DNA of 64,000 nt, taken from NCBI RefSeq assembly GCF_024499015.1, contig NZ_CP098604.1:2108001-2172000 (forward strand), given 5' to 3'. Positions within the stretch are counted from its first letter, which is position 1. The number at the start of each line of letters is the position of its first letter. Position numbers and translations under genes: made by a program. The notes beneath the pieces are model-generated. The model searched no databases. It saw only the letters and a list, made by a program, of their open reading frames with translations, and was not told the origin of the DNA. The DNA comes from Xanthomonas hortorum pv. pelargonii. GTDB lineage: Bacteria > Pseudomonadota > Gammaproteobacteria > Xanthomonadales > Xanthomonadaceae. Positions 1 to 9,059 of the stretch are shown here, piece by piece.

Positions 1-273
1 AGTCTTGGGAGATGATTAGATCACTTGCCAGCAAGCACGCATGGCCGCATCCATGGAAACTTTTGACCTGATATCAGGCTTGCACCGATTGCGCTTACCT
101 TGCTGATGTCGAATAGCTTGGTGACCGAAGTAACAAGCGAACCTCGCCCACTGCTATCGCCCAGAAAAAATTTCAATCGCATTGCATCATCACAAGAGCA
201 AATCGTTAGCTGGGCATCCTGCAAACGCTGGCTCACTTCTCCCACTGCCTCGCCCTAAAGTACAAGGATCGTC

Positions 274-1782
274 ATGTCTGTCATCCATCGTCGTGAGCTG
301 TTGATTGGCGGGCTGACGTTGCCACTGTGGTCACTGCCGATCGCTGCTCATGCAAAAACATCAAGCCCGCCTGCATCGTTCGAAACATTGCTGCGCCCAA
401 CCGTGCACACCGGTCAGGAGCAGTGGGCCTTGCAAGCACGCATGCAACATCACCGAGTGCCAGGCGTGGCAGTTGCGATCCTGCGCGGGGGACAGATCCA
501 CAGCATCAAAGGCTTCGGATCGACAACGGCGGGACGTCGCTCACCGATCGGCGAAGACACCTTGTTCTCGGTTGGCTCGGTCAGCAAGGTAGTGACGGCC
601 GCGCTGTGCGTGAAGCTTGCCGCGCTTGGCATCGTGGATCTGGATACAGACGTCGGCACCTGGCTACGCCGTTGGCAGATACCGCAAGGGCCGGACGGCG
701 ATACCAGCAAGATTTCCCTGCGCATGCTGCTGTCGCATACAGCAGGTTTCAACGTGCACGGCTTCAAGGACTTCGACCCAGGCGCTGCATTGCCCACGCT
801 GGTACAGACGCTCACCGGCACATCGCCCGCAGTCAACAAGCCTTTGCAGCGGATCGATATTGCCGGCACCCGCGCGCGTTACTCCGGTGGCGGTTACATG
901 ATCGCGCAGGCGGTGATCGAAGACGCTGTGGGCAAACCGTTGAATGCGATTGCCACCGAGCATCTTCTTGGCCCATTGGGCATGCGCAGGAGCCGGTTCG
1001 ATGCAGGCCTTGCCGCAGACACGCGCGATGTGGCGCACGCACACGACGACTCGGGCGCTCATGTTGCACTACCGCGTGGATGGCAAAGTTTCCCGGAACT
1101 GGCGGCGTCCGGCTTCTGGACCTCGGCCAAGGAGTTGAGCCGCTTGGTCATCGCGTTGGGTAGCTCCTACCGCAGCAGTGTCGGATTTCTGCCGCAAGCT
1201 TTGGCTATCGACATGATGACCGAGGTGGCCCCCGGCATCCACGGGCTCGGGCCACGCCTCGCCGGGCAAGGGCAATCGCGCATCTTTCATCACGCCGGAG
1301 CCAACGACAGCTACAAGGCCTATCTCGAAGGAAATCTCGAGAGCGGCGACGGCCTGATCGTGCTCACCAACGGTGAAAACGGCGACTTGCTCCATAACGA
1401 GATTCGCAACGCGGTCTCCGATGCGCAGCATTGGCCAGGCGATTGGTCGGTGCAAGTCAGCCCGGTCGATTTCACAGCCCTCCTGAAGGACTACACCGGC
1501 CGCTATGTGCGGCGGCCCAATCAGGAACCGCTGCTCACCGGCGTGCTGGATCTGAGCTTTCTCGGCGAGGAGGTCGTGATTTCGCAAAGCAGCGAGGGAT
1601 TGGTGCTGGAAGGTAAAAGCAGGCCTCGCTCGCTGAAGCCGCTCAACAGCCATCGCTTTGTTGCCGATGCAGCGATTCCTGCGGGGACGCTGCAGTTTCA
1701 GTTTGATCGAGACAGCGATCGTCGTGTGGTGACGCTGAGAGTGATGGCTGGGGATGGAGTGATGGTTTTTGCGCCCGAGTGA
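274..1782 (+). CDS. Tat-exported serine hydrolase, class C beta-lactamase family
   Basis: 502 aa. The N-terminus (HRRELLIGGL, then a hydrophobic run ending in AHA) looks like a twin-arginine signal peptide, so the enzyme probably acts in the periplasm. The family nucleophile motif is S102-V-S-K105. The second motif is Y203-S-G in place of the Y-x-N of true beta-lactamases, and a HHAG stretch near residue 345 replaces KTG. These features fit the broad beta-lactamase/penicillin-binding-protein-like esterase and peptidase family (PF00144) rather than a resistance enzyme. The ATG has AAGGATC just upstream. It is a single gene with no operon partner in view. The substrate cannot be told from sequence. 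Confidence 0.85.
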   Translation: MSVIHRRELLIGGLTLPLWSLPIAAHAKTSSPPASFETLLRPTVHTGQEQWALQARMQHHRVPGVAVAILRGGQIHSIKGFGSTTAGRRSPIGEDTLFSVGSVSKVVTAALCVKLAALGIVDLDTDVGTWLRRWQIPQGPDGDTSKISLRMLLSHTAGFNVHGFKDFDPGAALPTLVQTLTGTSPAVNKPLQRIDIAGTRARYSGGGYMIAQAVIEDAVGKPLNAIATEHLLGPLGMRRSRFDAGLAADTRDVAHAHDDSGAHVALPRGWQSFPELAASGFWTSAKELSRLVIALGSSYRSSVGFLPQALAIDMMTEVAPGIHGLGPRLAGQGQSRIFHHAGANDSYKAYLEGNLESGDGLIVLTNGENGDLLHNEIRNAVSDAQHWPGDWSVQVSPVDFTALLKDYTGRYVRRPNQEPLLTGVLDLSFLGEEVVISQSSEGLVLEGKSRPRSLKPLNSHRFVADAAIPAGTLQFQFDRDSDRRVVTLRVMAGDGVMVFAPE

Positions 1783-2134
1783 AGCAAGCTTGGAAAGCAG
1801 CATAAAATTTCTACCATGGCGCCGATGGCTGGTAACAGAGCACGGGCATGATGCCCGAAGCACGCCGTCGCATTTACTGCCCCCTATCGTGGCAAATAAC
1901 ATTGGCTGATTCGCATAAAGTCTCGGTCATGGGTGTCACCAGAGTGTGCACACCAATTGATTCGGCGCCTGGACTCATGCCGCTTGCCAACGTCTTCCAA
2001 GCTCGAGTCATGATCAGGAATTAGATAGACGCACTATCCGACACAACGTCTTGGGGCCCCGTCGGGATCGAGACGCGTTGAAAAACCGGCCGCAATCGAT
2101 TCGTTGCGGCCGGTCTTTGCCTGACATCCTGCAA
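1783..2134. other. gene-free stretch
   Basis: About 350 bases between two convergent genes. Apart from the terminator hairpin at its right end I see no coding sequence, repeat or RNA gene. Confidence 0.6.
2081..2114 (-). terminator. Rho-independent terminator of the 2135-2560 gene
   Basis: Perfect 11-bp stem ACCGGCCGCAA / TTGCGGCCGGT with an 8-base loop. On the minus strand it is followed by TTTTT, 20 bases after the stop codon of the small hypothetical gene. Confidence 0.85.
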
Positions 2135-2560
2135 TCAGCTGCCTTTGATAAAGGCAATCGCCGGATCACTCGAGTTGTACCTCACGTAATGGTCGCCATT
2201 GCGATACGTGTTGACCTGATAGCTGTCGCCTGTCTTGTCGTAGAAATAGTAGTCGTAGTGTTCGGTGTTGCTGAAATACAGGATATATGCCCAGGTCCCG
2301 CCGTAGGCTCCAAGATTATAGCGAGAAATCGCGGCAATCGATTTGACCTCTGCGGTGGTATCGGTCCAATTGTTTCCGGTCAGCGGCCAAGCGACAGCAA
2401 TGCCGAAATCTCTCTTCGCTTCTTCGCCTGCAGCATCGGCTTGCTCCGTCTCCTGGCTGCTGCCGCGAAACCCGATTTGGTAGGGAATTCCTTTGTCGCT
2501 GACGGCGTCGGTCCATTCGATACCGGATTCATCATGCGGATGTGGCGATGCGTTGCTCAT
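2135..2560 (-). CDS. orphan small cytosolic protein, unknown function
   Basis: 141 aa that I do not recognise. It has no signal peptide or membrane segment. The first 20 residues are His/Ser/Asp-rich and look disordered. The C-terminal half is rich in aromatic residues (a YDYYFYDKTGD segment and YRNGDHYVRY), suggesting a small beta-rich fold. Coding status is supported by a good AGGAG 8 bases before the ATG and a strong terminator right behind the stop. It lies 245 bases downstream of the patatin gene on the same strand, so the two could share a transcript, but the gap is long and no functional link is visible. Confidence 0.7.
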   Translation of the reverse strand: MSNASPHPHDESGIEWTDAVSDKGIPYQIGFRGSSQETEQADAAGEEAKRDFGIAVAWPLTGNNWTDTTAEVKSIAAISRYNLGAYGGTWAYILYFSNTEHYDYYFYDKTGDSYQVNTYRNGDHYVRYNSSDPAIAFIKGS

Positions 2561-2804
2561 TCGTTATCTCCTGATGGCAAACCAAGACAATGCGTTCCGG
2601 CTGGAACACTGCTACAACCTGAAAGTGATGACGATGTCGCTGCCGGCGTGTCCCGATTCCGGGTCAACGCCAGACTGGCAAACAACGCAGAGCGAGCTGC
2701 GAGGTAGATGTGGACGAAACGATTGGAACCTAGCGTGCGGGCTGTCCACGCAGCTGCGCTCCGGCAGCTCCACGCTGCACCTACGCGAAAATCCGATATT
2801 TGCC

Positions 2805-3818
2805 CTATTTCCAGCGGCTGGCGACCCAGTCACGCGTCTGTTTCCACGCATCTGTCTGCAGGTAAGCCTGGGTTTCGCTGGCCAGATCAGCGACATGCTT
2901 CCAGTCATCCAGTGCGTAAGGACGTTTCAGTTCGACATTGGCGCGCTTGAAGTTGCCGGCCAGCACCTGCTCGGCCTGGATGCTTGCAAGTTCGGCCGTT
3001 GCATCCATGGTCAGATTCAGTAGCGGCATGGCCGGCACCGAGCCGCTTGCCCAGGGATACAGCCAGGATTTTGCGCCCCAGTCGAGCGGGTTGCCGATTG
3101 CGGTGGATGGAATTCCTTGCGGGCTGCTGCCGGTTCCAAGCGAGAGCAGCTGGATATCGCCGACGCTGTTCACCAGGCCACTTGCAATGGCCTCGGCCAC
3201 GGCGGTCATGGCCGGATTGTTGGCGAACACGCCGCCGTCGGCGAAGAAGCCATAGTCGCCGTATGCTCCGGAAATCCGATAGGGCGGAAAGTAGGTTGGC
3301 GCGGCAGACGTGGCCAATGCGGCATCGACCATGCTGATCTGCCTGTACGCATTGTTGACGCCGTTGGAGAACGTGGCAGGCATCCAGTTCCCACTGGTCG
3401 CGTCCCACAGGCGCGCGGCGTTGACGACGACGAGCCGCTTCGCATCTGCAAGCGACGTTGTACCCAACAATCCGCTTGCGATCTGGATCAATCCATCGTT
3501 CTTGTACTGGCTGCTGAAGAAGCCCGGCCCGCTCCCCAGCGTCGCGTCCACCCCTTGCTGTTGCGACTCGGCCTGTTGATCGAGAAGCCACCCGTTGGGT
3601 TCGAAAATGCTTGCGCCTTTGGTCATGTACATCTCGATAATCGTGTTGATCGAGACGTTTTGCACCAATGCCAGAGCAAGCAGGCCACCGGTGGAAGTGC
3701 CGGCAAAGCAATTTGCATGGCTGAGGATGTTGCTGTGCTGGTCCAGGTCCTGGATGAGGATCGCGGTGATCAGTCCTCGAATTCCGCCGCCATCGCAGCT
3801 GATGATATTGAACGACAT
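2805..3818 (-). CDS. patatin-like phospholipase
   Basis: 337 aa from the ATG at 3818, chosen because AGGAG precedes it and the patatin core begins at residue 3. An in-frame upstream start would add 20 non-homologous residues. The motifs are complete: the oxyanion hole CDGGGIRG, the nucleophile elbow G-T-S-T-G and the catalytic Asp in FADGGVFANNP. The family hydrolyses acyl esters of phospholipids and other lipids with a Ser-Asp dyad. There is no signal peptide, so it is either cytosolic or exported by a leaderless route. It is not surrounded by nucleotide-cyclase (CBASS) or secretion genes. Confidence in the family is high; the cellular role is unknown. Confidence 0.9.
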   Translation of the reverse strand: MSFNIISCDGGGIRGLITAILIQDLDQHSNILSHANCFAGTSTGGLLALALVQNVSINTIIEMYMTKGASIFEPNGWLLDQQAESQQQGVDATLGSGPGFFSSQYKNDGLIQIASGLLGTTSLADAKRLVVVNAARLWDATSGNWMPATFSNGVNNAYRQISMVDAALATSAAPTYFPPYRISGAYGDYGFFADGGVFANNPAMTAVAEAIASGLVNSVGDIQLLSLGTGSSPQGIPSTAIGNPLDWGAKSWLYPWASGSVPAMPLLNLTMDATAELASIQAEQVLAGNFKRANVELKRPYALDDWKHVADLASETQAYLQTDAWKQTRDWVASRWK

Positions 3819-4427
3819 TGAAGTCTCCTGGAGAGCGAGCACTGTCTTGAAACGTGTGTACGAAGGCGTCAAGAGCAAGCGATCTGACTGTCCCGCTAGC
3901 GCGGGATACCAACAGCTGTCAGGACGATTCCACGTGTGCGTGAGAGTGGTGGCGACGACGCTTCCGTCTCCCGTTGCGTCACCCTAGAAGCACCTTCGTC
4001 GATCACCCGACAAATCGTCTCACCGCATTGATCATGTGATCTGCCATCACCTTGCTGCGTGCCTTCGGTCGTGCTGAGCTCGGTATTCACTTGGCGGCCG
4101 GCATCGCGCTGCAGACCAGCGAATCAGCGAATCGGCGCGACCTCATGCAGCGCAGCGCTAGCCAGCACTGTTCCCACCCTGATCTCGATGCGATGCCGTT
4201 GCTATGGGCCTTGCATTGGGCGCTACCCAAAGCGCAGGCAGGGTCCATGCGGCTTCCCGGCGTCGCGGTGCATTGAGGAAGGGGCCAGCCGGTTGGTCTG
4301 GATCGCCGTCGATCGCATCGATGCGTGACGCAGCACGGAGTTCATAAAAGACCGTGATGGGTTGGCGCCGCTTTTCTCGGTTGATCAGATAACAGGCCCC
4401 GGGGAGTGGGCCGCAGGCAGCACCCGC
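3819..4427. other. gene-free stretch; possible lost 5' part of the AraC gene
   Basis: About 610 bases without a convincing gene. The next gene encodes only the DNA-binding half of an AraC regulator, so the right part of this stretch may be decayed sensor-domain sequence. I could not recognise that domain in any frame. The left part would hold the patatin promoter. Confidence 0.4.
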
Positions 4428-5021
4428 ATGAGCAACACCGGCTATTACAACGCCATCGTCCCGCAGGCATCGGCATCGGTGGTGGCGCACGCGCCGCTGA
4501 TGATCGATCTGCTGGCCTACATCGAGCAGCACATCGGCGAGGCCGAGCTCGGTACCGAGTCCTTGCAACAGGCGTTCGCGTTGTCGCGCGCCTCGTTGTA
4601 CCGGCTGTTCCAGTCGCGTGGCGGCGTGGCCCGCTACATCCGCGAGCAGCGCCTGTGCACCGCGCACCGCTATTTGCAGGCCTACCCGGAGTGCAGCCTG
4701 ACCTGGTTACTGTATGAGATGGGCTTCGCCTCGGAACGGCAGTTTCAACGCTGTTTTCAGCAGCGTTTCGGCATGCAGCCGATGCAATGGCGCCGCCACT
4801 GTCGGGCTGCGCCGGCAACGCATTCGCCGCGCCGCGGCCACTACATGCCGCTATGGCGCTTCATGCGCGAGCTGAGCCAGGAGGCGCAACGCGATCACAC
4901 GCCGGTGCGCCCTGGCACGCTGCCGGTCCAGCCCGCCCCGCTGATGCATACCGAAGCGCTACGGCGTCTTGCACGGCCGGCGAGCCGCTTTGCGGGTCAG
5001 CCTGAAACAATGGAAAACTGA
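4428..5021 (+). CDS. AraC-family regulator lacking its N-terminal sensor domain
   Basis: 198 aa from the ATG at 4428 (a TTG at 4362 would add 22 residues). The C-terminal two thirds is an AraC/XylS DNA-binding domain: first helix-turn-helix LQQAFALSRASLYRLF, then GGVARYIREQRL, and the second helix-turn-helix around ASERQFQRCFQQRFGMQP. In family members with this GGVARYIRE signature the domain normally follows a ~170-residue sensor domain, giving about 300 aa in total. Here only about 40 residues precede it. Either the gene is a 5'-truncated remnant or it encodes a minimal sensor-less activator. A large palindromic repeat follows directly. Confidence 0.65.
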   Translation: MSNTGYYNAIVPQASASVVAHAPLMIDLLAYIEQHIGEAELGTESLQQAFALSRASLYRLFQSRGGVARYIREQRLCTAHRYLQAYPECSLTWLLYEMGFASERQFQRCFQQRFGMQPMQWRRHCRAAPATHSPRRGHYMPLWRFMRELSQEAQRDHTPVRPGTLPVQPAPLMHTEALRRLARPASRFAGQPETMEN

Positions 5022-5033
5022 TCCGTAATCCGC

Positions 5034-5100
5034 GTAGGAGCGTGCTTGCGCGCGATGGGGCGTTACCGGTAACGCCTCTCGCGCTCAGGCGCGCTCCTAC
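5034..5100. repeat. palindromic intergenic repeat (REP-like hairpin)
   Basis: 67 bases bounded by GTAGGAGCG and CGCTCCTAC. The centre GGCGTTACC / GGTAACGCC is also self-complementary, so the whole unit folds into one long hairpin. It sits between two convergent genes and may also stop transcription. The outer GTAGGAGC is shared with the hairpin at 59021-59088. Confidence 0.75.
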
Positions 5101-5153
5101 AGTGGAATGTGCGATGCGCTGAGCGTGTTCTTGCACAGCAAAACATCCGCCAG

Positions 5154-5600
5154 TCAGCGAATCACCAACACCGGAATCGAACTGTTGGTCAGCACTTCCA
5201 CCGTCTGGCTGCCGAGCAGCATACGGCGCACGCCGCGGCGCCCGTGCGAGGTCATGATGATCAGATCGCTGTTGCAGTCCTTGGCGGTCTGCACGATGCC
5301 TTCGGCAGCGAACCGATCCAGCACGTGATGCGAGGTGGCCTTGATATTGGCCGCCACCGCCAGTTCCAGCGCCGGGCGCAGAATCTTCTCGGCAGCCGCC
5401 TCGCGCTCGGTGCGATATTCCGGGCTCGCTTCGTAGCCCACGCTCCAGCCCATCGCGTCGTACATGCCCATCGCCCACGGCTCGGACACGGTGACGATAT
5501 CGACCTTGCCGCCAGTGGCCTTGGCCAATTCAAGGCCCTGGAACAAACCACGATGCGACAGCTCGGATGCATCGATGGCAATCAGGATACGTTTGTACAT
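5154..5600 (-). CDS. universal stress protein, UspA family
   Basis: 148 aa from the ATG at 5600, preceded by GGAGGT at ideal spacing; a longer reading frame would add 23 non-family residues. It is a single Usp domain: N-terminal MYKRILIAIDASE strand and ATP-contacting Asp, then the C-terminal nucleotide loop SHG-x9-GS (TSHGRRGVRRMLLGSQ) and the final PVLVIR strand. In the canonical G-x2-G-x9-GS loop the first glycine is a threonine here. Usp proteins support survival under starvation, oxygen limitation and other stresses. A perfect FNR-type box lies about 70 bases upstream, so expression is probably induced at low oxygen. Confidence 0.93.
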   Translation of the reverse strand: MYKRILIAIDASELSHRGLFQGLELAKATGGKVDIVTVSEPWAMGMYDAMGWSVGYEASPEYRTEREAAAEKILRPALELAVAANIKATSHHVLDRFAAEGIVQTAKDCNSDLIIMTSHGRRGVRRMLLGSQTVEVLTNSSIPVLVIR

Positions 5601-6078
5601 GGTGACCTCCGAAGTGACCGGCAGCATCGCCGGTGATGGCAGCCTGACAGGATGCAGCGACGCAGACATTGATGTGAATCAATCCAGCTGCAGCGGTTGC
5701 AGTCGTGCTCAAGCAGGGTTGTAGAGCTCGCCCGACGCATTTTTTCGCACATCCTGCCCTGTGTTCCTCTGCGTTCGATTCGACTGCAGAGTGTCACGGA
5801 TGATGCTGTGAATGCATCGGGCAGCGCACAACGGCACGCTCGTAGTGACAGTTACATGTCCAATTTACGACCGAGATGCGTGGATGCACCGCGCTCGTCT
5901 GCTGTCGGATGCGTTGCACATGTGCGCATGATATGGAAACTTTCGCTGGCCGCTGGTATTGCCCAGCTCAACAGCCTCTAGCAGGACTGGCTGAAATTCA
6001 CGAATGCTCCAGTGTGATCATCGTAGAAAATGTACAGATGCGCAGTGTCGTGACGGAGGCTGCCAATGTCGATCTGCC
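5601..6078. other. gene-free stretch with the uspA promoter
   Basis: About 480 bases. The left end carries the FNR-like box. In the rest I see no gene, repeat or RNA. Confidence 0.5.
5669..5682. promoter_or_regulatory. FNR/ANR-type operator upstream of uspA
   Basis: TTGATGTGAATCAA is an exact match to the TTGAT-N4-ATCAA consensus bound by FNR/ANR oxygen-sensing activators. It lies 69-82 bases upstream of the uspA start codon. Depending on the untranslated leader, that fits a class II activator position near -41. Confidence 0.7.
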
Positions 6079-6567
6079 CTAAAAAACCAACGGCCTTCCT
6101 TCAACGAAGGGCCAATCAGGGCCTTGCAGCCACTTCGGCGCCGATTTCAAGAAACGAAAATCCTGCGCGATCTTGTCTTTTAGAATCTTCACCAGTTCCT
6201 TTCCCTGGCTATCGCCCAGTCCATCGATAGTGCGGGAAAAGTACCACCATGGAAGATCCAGCCATTTAGGCTGAACCTTCAGCGTCAACTCGAATAACTC
6301 GCCATATTTCTCACTACAGCTATGCGCAATCTCGTGTTTCTTCAAGAAGCTGCAAAGTAGCTTTTGAACATTGTAGACAGAGCCGATCCGGCTGTAGTCC
6401 TGACTGATCAGATGCTTGTAGAGATCAGCTTCCTGGATGTAGGCAGGAAGTTGAACTTCATTCTTTAGAAGACGTTCGAAGGATGCATCTGACTGAATCT
6501 TCCGTTCAAATTCCTCTGCAGAAATCGAGGCTTCCACAAAAGCTTTTATCGTCGCTTCCACCATCAT
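6079..6567 (-). CDS. small cytosolic protein of unknown function
   Basis: 162 aa starting at the double ATG at 6567, with GGAG upstream. It has no signal peptide or membrane helix. It is mostly helical and polar, with tryptophan clusters (LDLPWWYFSRTIDGLGDS and PKWLQGPDWPF). Codon use is more AT-rich than in the neighbours, which hints at transfer. The C-terminal PKWLQ..DWPF..GRPLVF ending recalls small cytosolic immunity-like proteins found beside polymorphic toxins. No toxin gene is present here, so that is only a guess. Confidence 0.65.
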   Translation of the reverse strand: MMVEATIKAFVEASISAEEFERKIQSDASFERLLKNEVQLPAYIQEADLYKHLISQDYSRIGSVYNVQKLLCSFLKKHEIAHSCSEKYGELFELTLKVQPKWLDLPWWYFSRTIDGLGDSQGKELVKILKDKIAQDFRFLKSAPKWLQGPDWPFVEGRPLVF

Positions 6568-6617
6568 TGCTTCGCTCCGTCCTGTGGAAATTCGCGCATC
6601 GCCACTGCCAGCCACGA

Positions 6618-6667
6618 CGTACCCTCATCCGGCGCTGCGCGCCACCTTCTCCCGATGGGAGAAGGGA
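6618..6667. repeat. short Xanthomonas intergenic repeat
   Basis: Unit of the form taccctcatccggcg-n-cgcgcc followed by ccttctccc / gggagaagg (an inverted repeat). It is the same unit, in the same orientation, as 9000-9048 on the other side of uvrD. Confidence 0.7.
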
Positions 6668-6729
6668 AAACCTCGTTGTCCAATCAACACCGGCCACCAC
6701 AGTGCGTCTCCCCGTAGTAGAAGAAACGC

Positions 6730-8916
6730 CTACATCACCGTCAAATTCGCATACGCCATCACCAGCCACTTGGCGCCGACTTCGTCGAACTGCACCTGCA
6801 CGCGCGCGTGTGCACCGGCGCCCTCATAGTCCACGACCACACCGCCGCCGAACTTGGGATGTTCGACATTGGCGCCGAGCTTGATCGGTGCGGCTTCGAC
6901 CACGCCGTGCACCGGGCCGCCGCGTGCCGCGCCCAGCGAGGCGGTGCGCGAGACCTGCACTTTCGGGCGCACTTCGTGCAGCAGGTCGCGCGGGATCTCG
7001 CGCAGGAAGCGCGAGGGCACGTTGTAATTGTCCTGGCCGTGGATGCGCCGCGATTCGGCGTAACACAGCACCAGCTTCTGGCGCGCGCGGGTGATGCCTA
7101 CGTACGCCAGGCGACGCTCTTCTTCCAGCCGCCCGCTTTCTTCCAGCGAACGTGCGCTCGGAAACAAACCATCTTCCAGGCCGACCAGAAACACGATCGG
7201 AAATTCCAGGCCCTTGGCCGAGTGCAGCGTCATCAGCTGCACTCCTTCTTCGCCCGCCTGCGCCTGGCCTTCTCCGGCCTCCAGTGAGGCGTAGGCGAGG
7301 AAGGCGACCAGTTCGGTCATGCCCTGGCTGTCTTCGTCGTCCGGGCGGGTGAAGCGCGAGGCTACCGAGACCAGTTCGTCCAGGTTCTCGGTGCGCGATT
7401 CCGAATCCAGCCCGCTGCGGCTTTCCTTGGCCCAATGCTCGCGCAGGCCCGAACGCATCAGCACATGGTCGATGCGCTCGGCCAGTTCCATGTCGCCGGT
7501 TTCGGCATGCAGTTGGCCGACCAGGCTCAGGAACGTGGCCAGCGCATTGCGGGCGCGGGCGGCCAGGGTGTTTTCCTGCGTGCACAGCATCGCCGCTTCC
7601 CACAGCGACAGCGCATTGGCGCGTGCCAGCCGGCGCACTTCGTCCAGGGTGCGATCGCCGATGCCGCGCGTGGGCGTGTTGACCGCGCGCTCGAAGGCGG
7701 CATCGTCGCTGCGGTTGCTGAGCAGGCGCAGGTAGGCCAACGCATCCTTGATTTCGGCGCGTTCGAAGAAGCGCATGCCGCCATACACGCGGTAGGGCAG
7801 CTGCTCGGAAATCAGCGCCTCTTCCAGCGCGCGCGATTGCGCGTTGCTGCGATAGAGCACCGCCACTTCGCCGTAGCTGCCGCCATCGCGCACCCACTGC
7901 CGCGCGCGCTCGACCACATAGCGCGCCTCGTCGACTTCGTTGTAGGCCGCATACAAATCGATCGGGTCGCCATCGCCGGAATCGGTCCACAGCTGCTTGC
8001 CGATGCGGTCCGGGTTGTGCGCGATCACCGCATTGGCCGCGCCCAGGATATTGGCGCTGGAGCGGTAGTTCTGCTCCAGCCGCACCGTCTGCGCGCCGGG
8101 GAAGTCCTTCAAAAAGCGCTGCACGTTCTCGACCTTGGCACCGCGCCAGCCATAGATGGCCTGGTCGTCGTCGCCAACCACGAACACGTGGCCGGTCTCG
8201 CCGGCCAGCACGCGCACGAAGGCGTACTGGATGGCGTTGGTATCCTGAAACTCGTCGACCAGAATCTCGCGAAAGCGCGCGCGGTAATGCGCCAGCAAGG
8301 CCGGGGTGTCGCGCAGCAGTTCATGCGCGCGCAGCAGCAACTCGGCGAAATCCAGCAGGCCGGAGCGGTCGCAGCGTTCCTGGTAGGCCGCATACACCTG
8401 CCGGCGCACCTCGGTCCAGTCGTCGTTGGGTTCGGGCTGGATATGCTGCGGACGCCTGCCTTCGTCCTTCTGCTCGTTGATCCACCAGCTCATCTGCTTG
8501 GGCGGATACTTGCTCTCGTCCAGCTCCAGCGACTGCACCACGCGCTTGACCAGCCGCAGCTGGTCGTCGCTGTCCATGACCTGGAAGCCTTCCGGCAGCC
8601 GCGCGTCCTGCCAATGCAGCCGCAACAGCCGATGCGCCAGCCCATGGAAGGTGCCGATCCACATCCCGCGGCTGCCGTTACGCAGCTGCAGGTCGGTACG
8701 GTGGCGCATTTCGCCGGCGGCCTTATTGGTGAAGGTCACCGCGAAGATGCCGTGGTTGGGCACGCCCTGGACTTCGTTGAGCCAGGCGATGCGATGGATC
8801 AGCACGCGCGTCTTGCCGGAGCCGGCACCGGCCAGCACGAGGTAATGCCCCGGCGGCGCGGAAACGGCCTCGCGCTGGGCGGGGTTTAAATGATCGAGCA
8901 AATGAGAGACATCCAC
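6730..8916 (-). CDS. uvrD: DNA helicase II, UvrD
   Basis: 728 aa, the usual UvrD length. The start is a GTG at 8916; the conserved LNPAQREAV Q-motif follows within 11 residues. Superfamily 1A motifs appear in order: Walker A LAGAGSGKT, motif Ia FTNKAAGEM, motif II LVDEFQDTN, motif III VVGDDDQAIYGWRGA, motif IV EQNYRSS, motif V LMTLHSAKGLEFP and motif VI YVGITRARQ. The C-terminal ~60 residues with the FGGGVVVDYEGAG stretch form the Tudor-like RNA-polymerase-binding tail. It unwinds 3'-5' in nucleotide excision and mismatch repair. It is flanked on both sides by the same short repeat and is transcribed alone. Confidence 0.97.
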   Translation of the reverse strand: MDVSHLLDHLNPAQREAVSAPPGHYLVLAGAGSGKTRVLIHRIAWLNEVQGVPNHGIFAVTFTNKAAGEMRHRTDLQLRNGSRGMWIGTFHGLAHRLLRLHWQDARLPEGFQVMDSDDQLRLVKRVVQSLELDESKYPPKQMSWWINEQKDEGRRPQHIQPEPNDDWTEVRRQVYAAYQERCDRSGLLDFAELLLRAHELLRDTPALLAHYRARFREILVDEFQDTNAIQYAFVRVLAGETGHVFVVGDDDQAIYGWRGAKVENVQRFLKDFPGAQTVRLEQNYRSSANILGAANAVIAHNPDRIGKQLWTDSGDGDPIDLYAAYNEVDEARYVVERARQWVRDGGSYGEVAVLYRSNAQSRALEEALISEQLPYRVYGGMRFFERAEIKDALAYLRLLSNRSDDAAFERAVNTPTRGIGDRTLDEVRRLARANALSLWEAAMLCTQENTLAARARNALATFLSLVGQLHAETGDMELAERIDHVLMRSGLREHWAKESRSGLDSESRTENLDELVSVASRFTRPDDEDSQGMTELVAFLAYASLEAGEGQAQAGEEGVQLMTLHSAKGLEFPIVFLVGLEDGLFPSARSLEESGRLEEERRLAYVGITRARQKLVLCYAESRRIHGQDNYNVPSRFLREIPRDLLHEVRPKVQVSRTASLGAARGGPVHGVVEAAPIKLGANVEHPKFGGGVVVDYEGAGAHARVQVQFDEVGAKWLVMAYANLTVM

Positions 8917-8999
8917 GGGATCATTTTACCGGTTGTGGCGTCGCTGCGGCTGAGATTGCGATGAAGGGGTTTGGGACGGTGGGTAACCCAGGCTTCGCT

Positions 9000-9048
9000 C
9001 GTACCCTCATCCGGCGCTTCGCGCCACCTTCTCCCAGCGGGAGAAGGG
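9000..9048. repeat. short Xanthomonas intergenic repeat
   Basis: Second copy of the unit at 6618-6667 (taccctcatccggcgc...gcgcc, ccttctccc / gggagaagg), located between uvrD and the next minus-strand gene upstream. Confidence 0.7.
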
Positions 9049-9059
9049 AACAACGCCCC

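Noticed and set aside
21..245. 74-codon frame on the minus strand at the window start
   Set aside because: GTG start, no clear ribosome site and no recognised family; it might be the tail of something but cannot be supported.
3117..3821. 234-codon plus-strand frame over the patatin gene
   Set aside because: Antisense to a gene with all catalytic motifs and a good ribosome site.
7435..8889. 484-codon frame opposite uvrD
   Set aside because: Antisense to a fully conserved helicase, with no recognisable motif.
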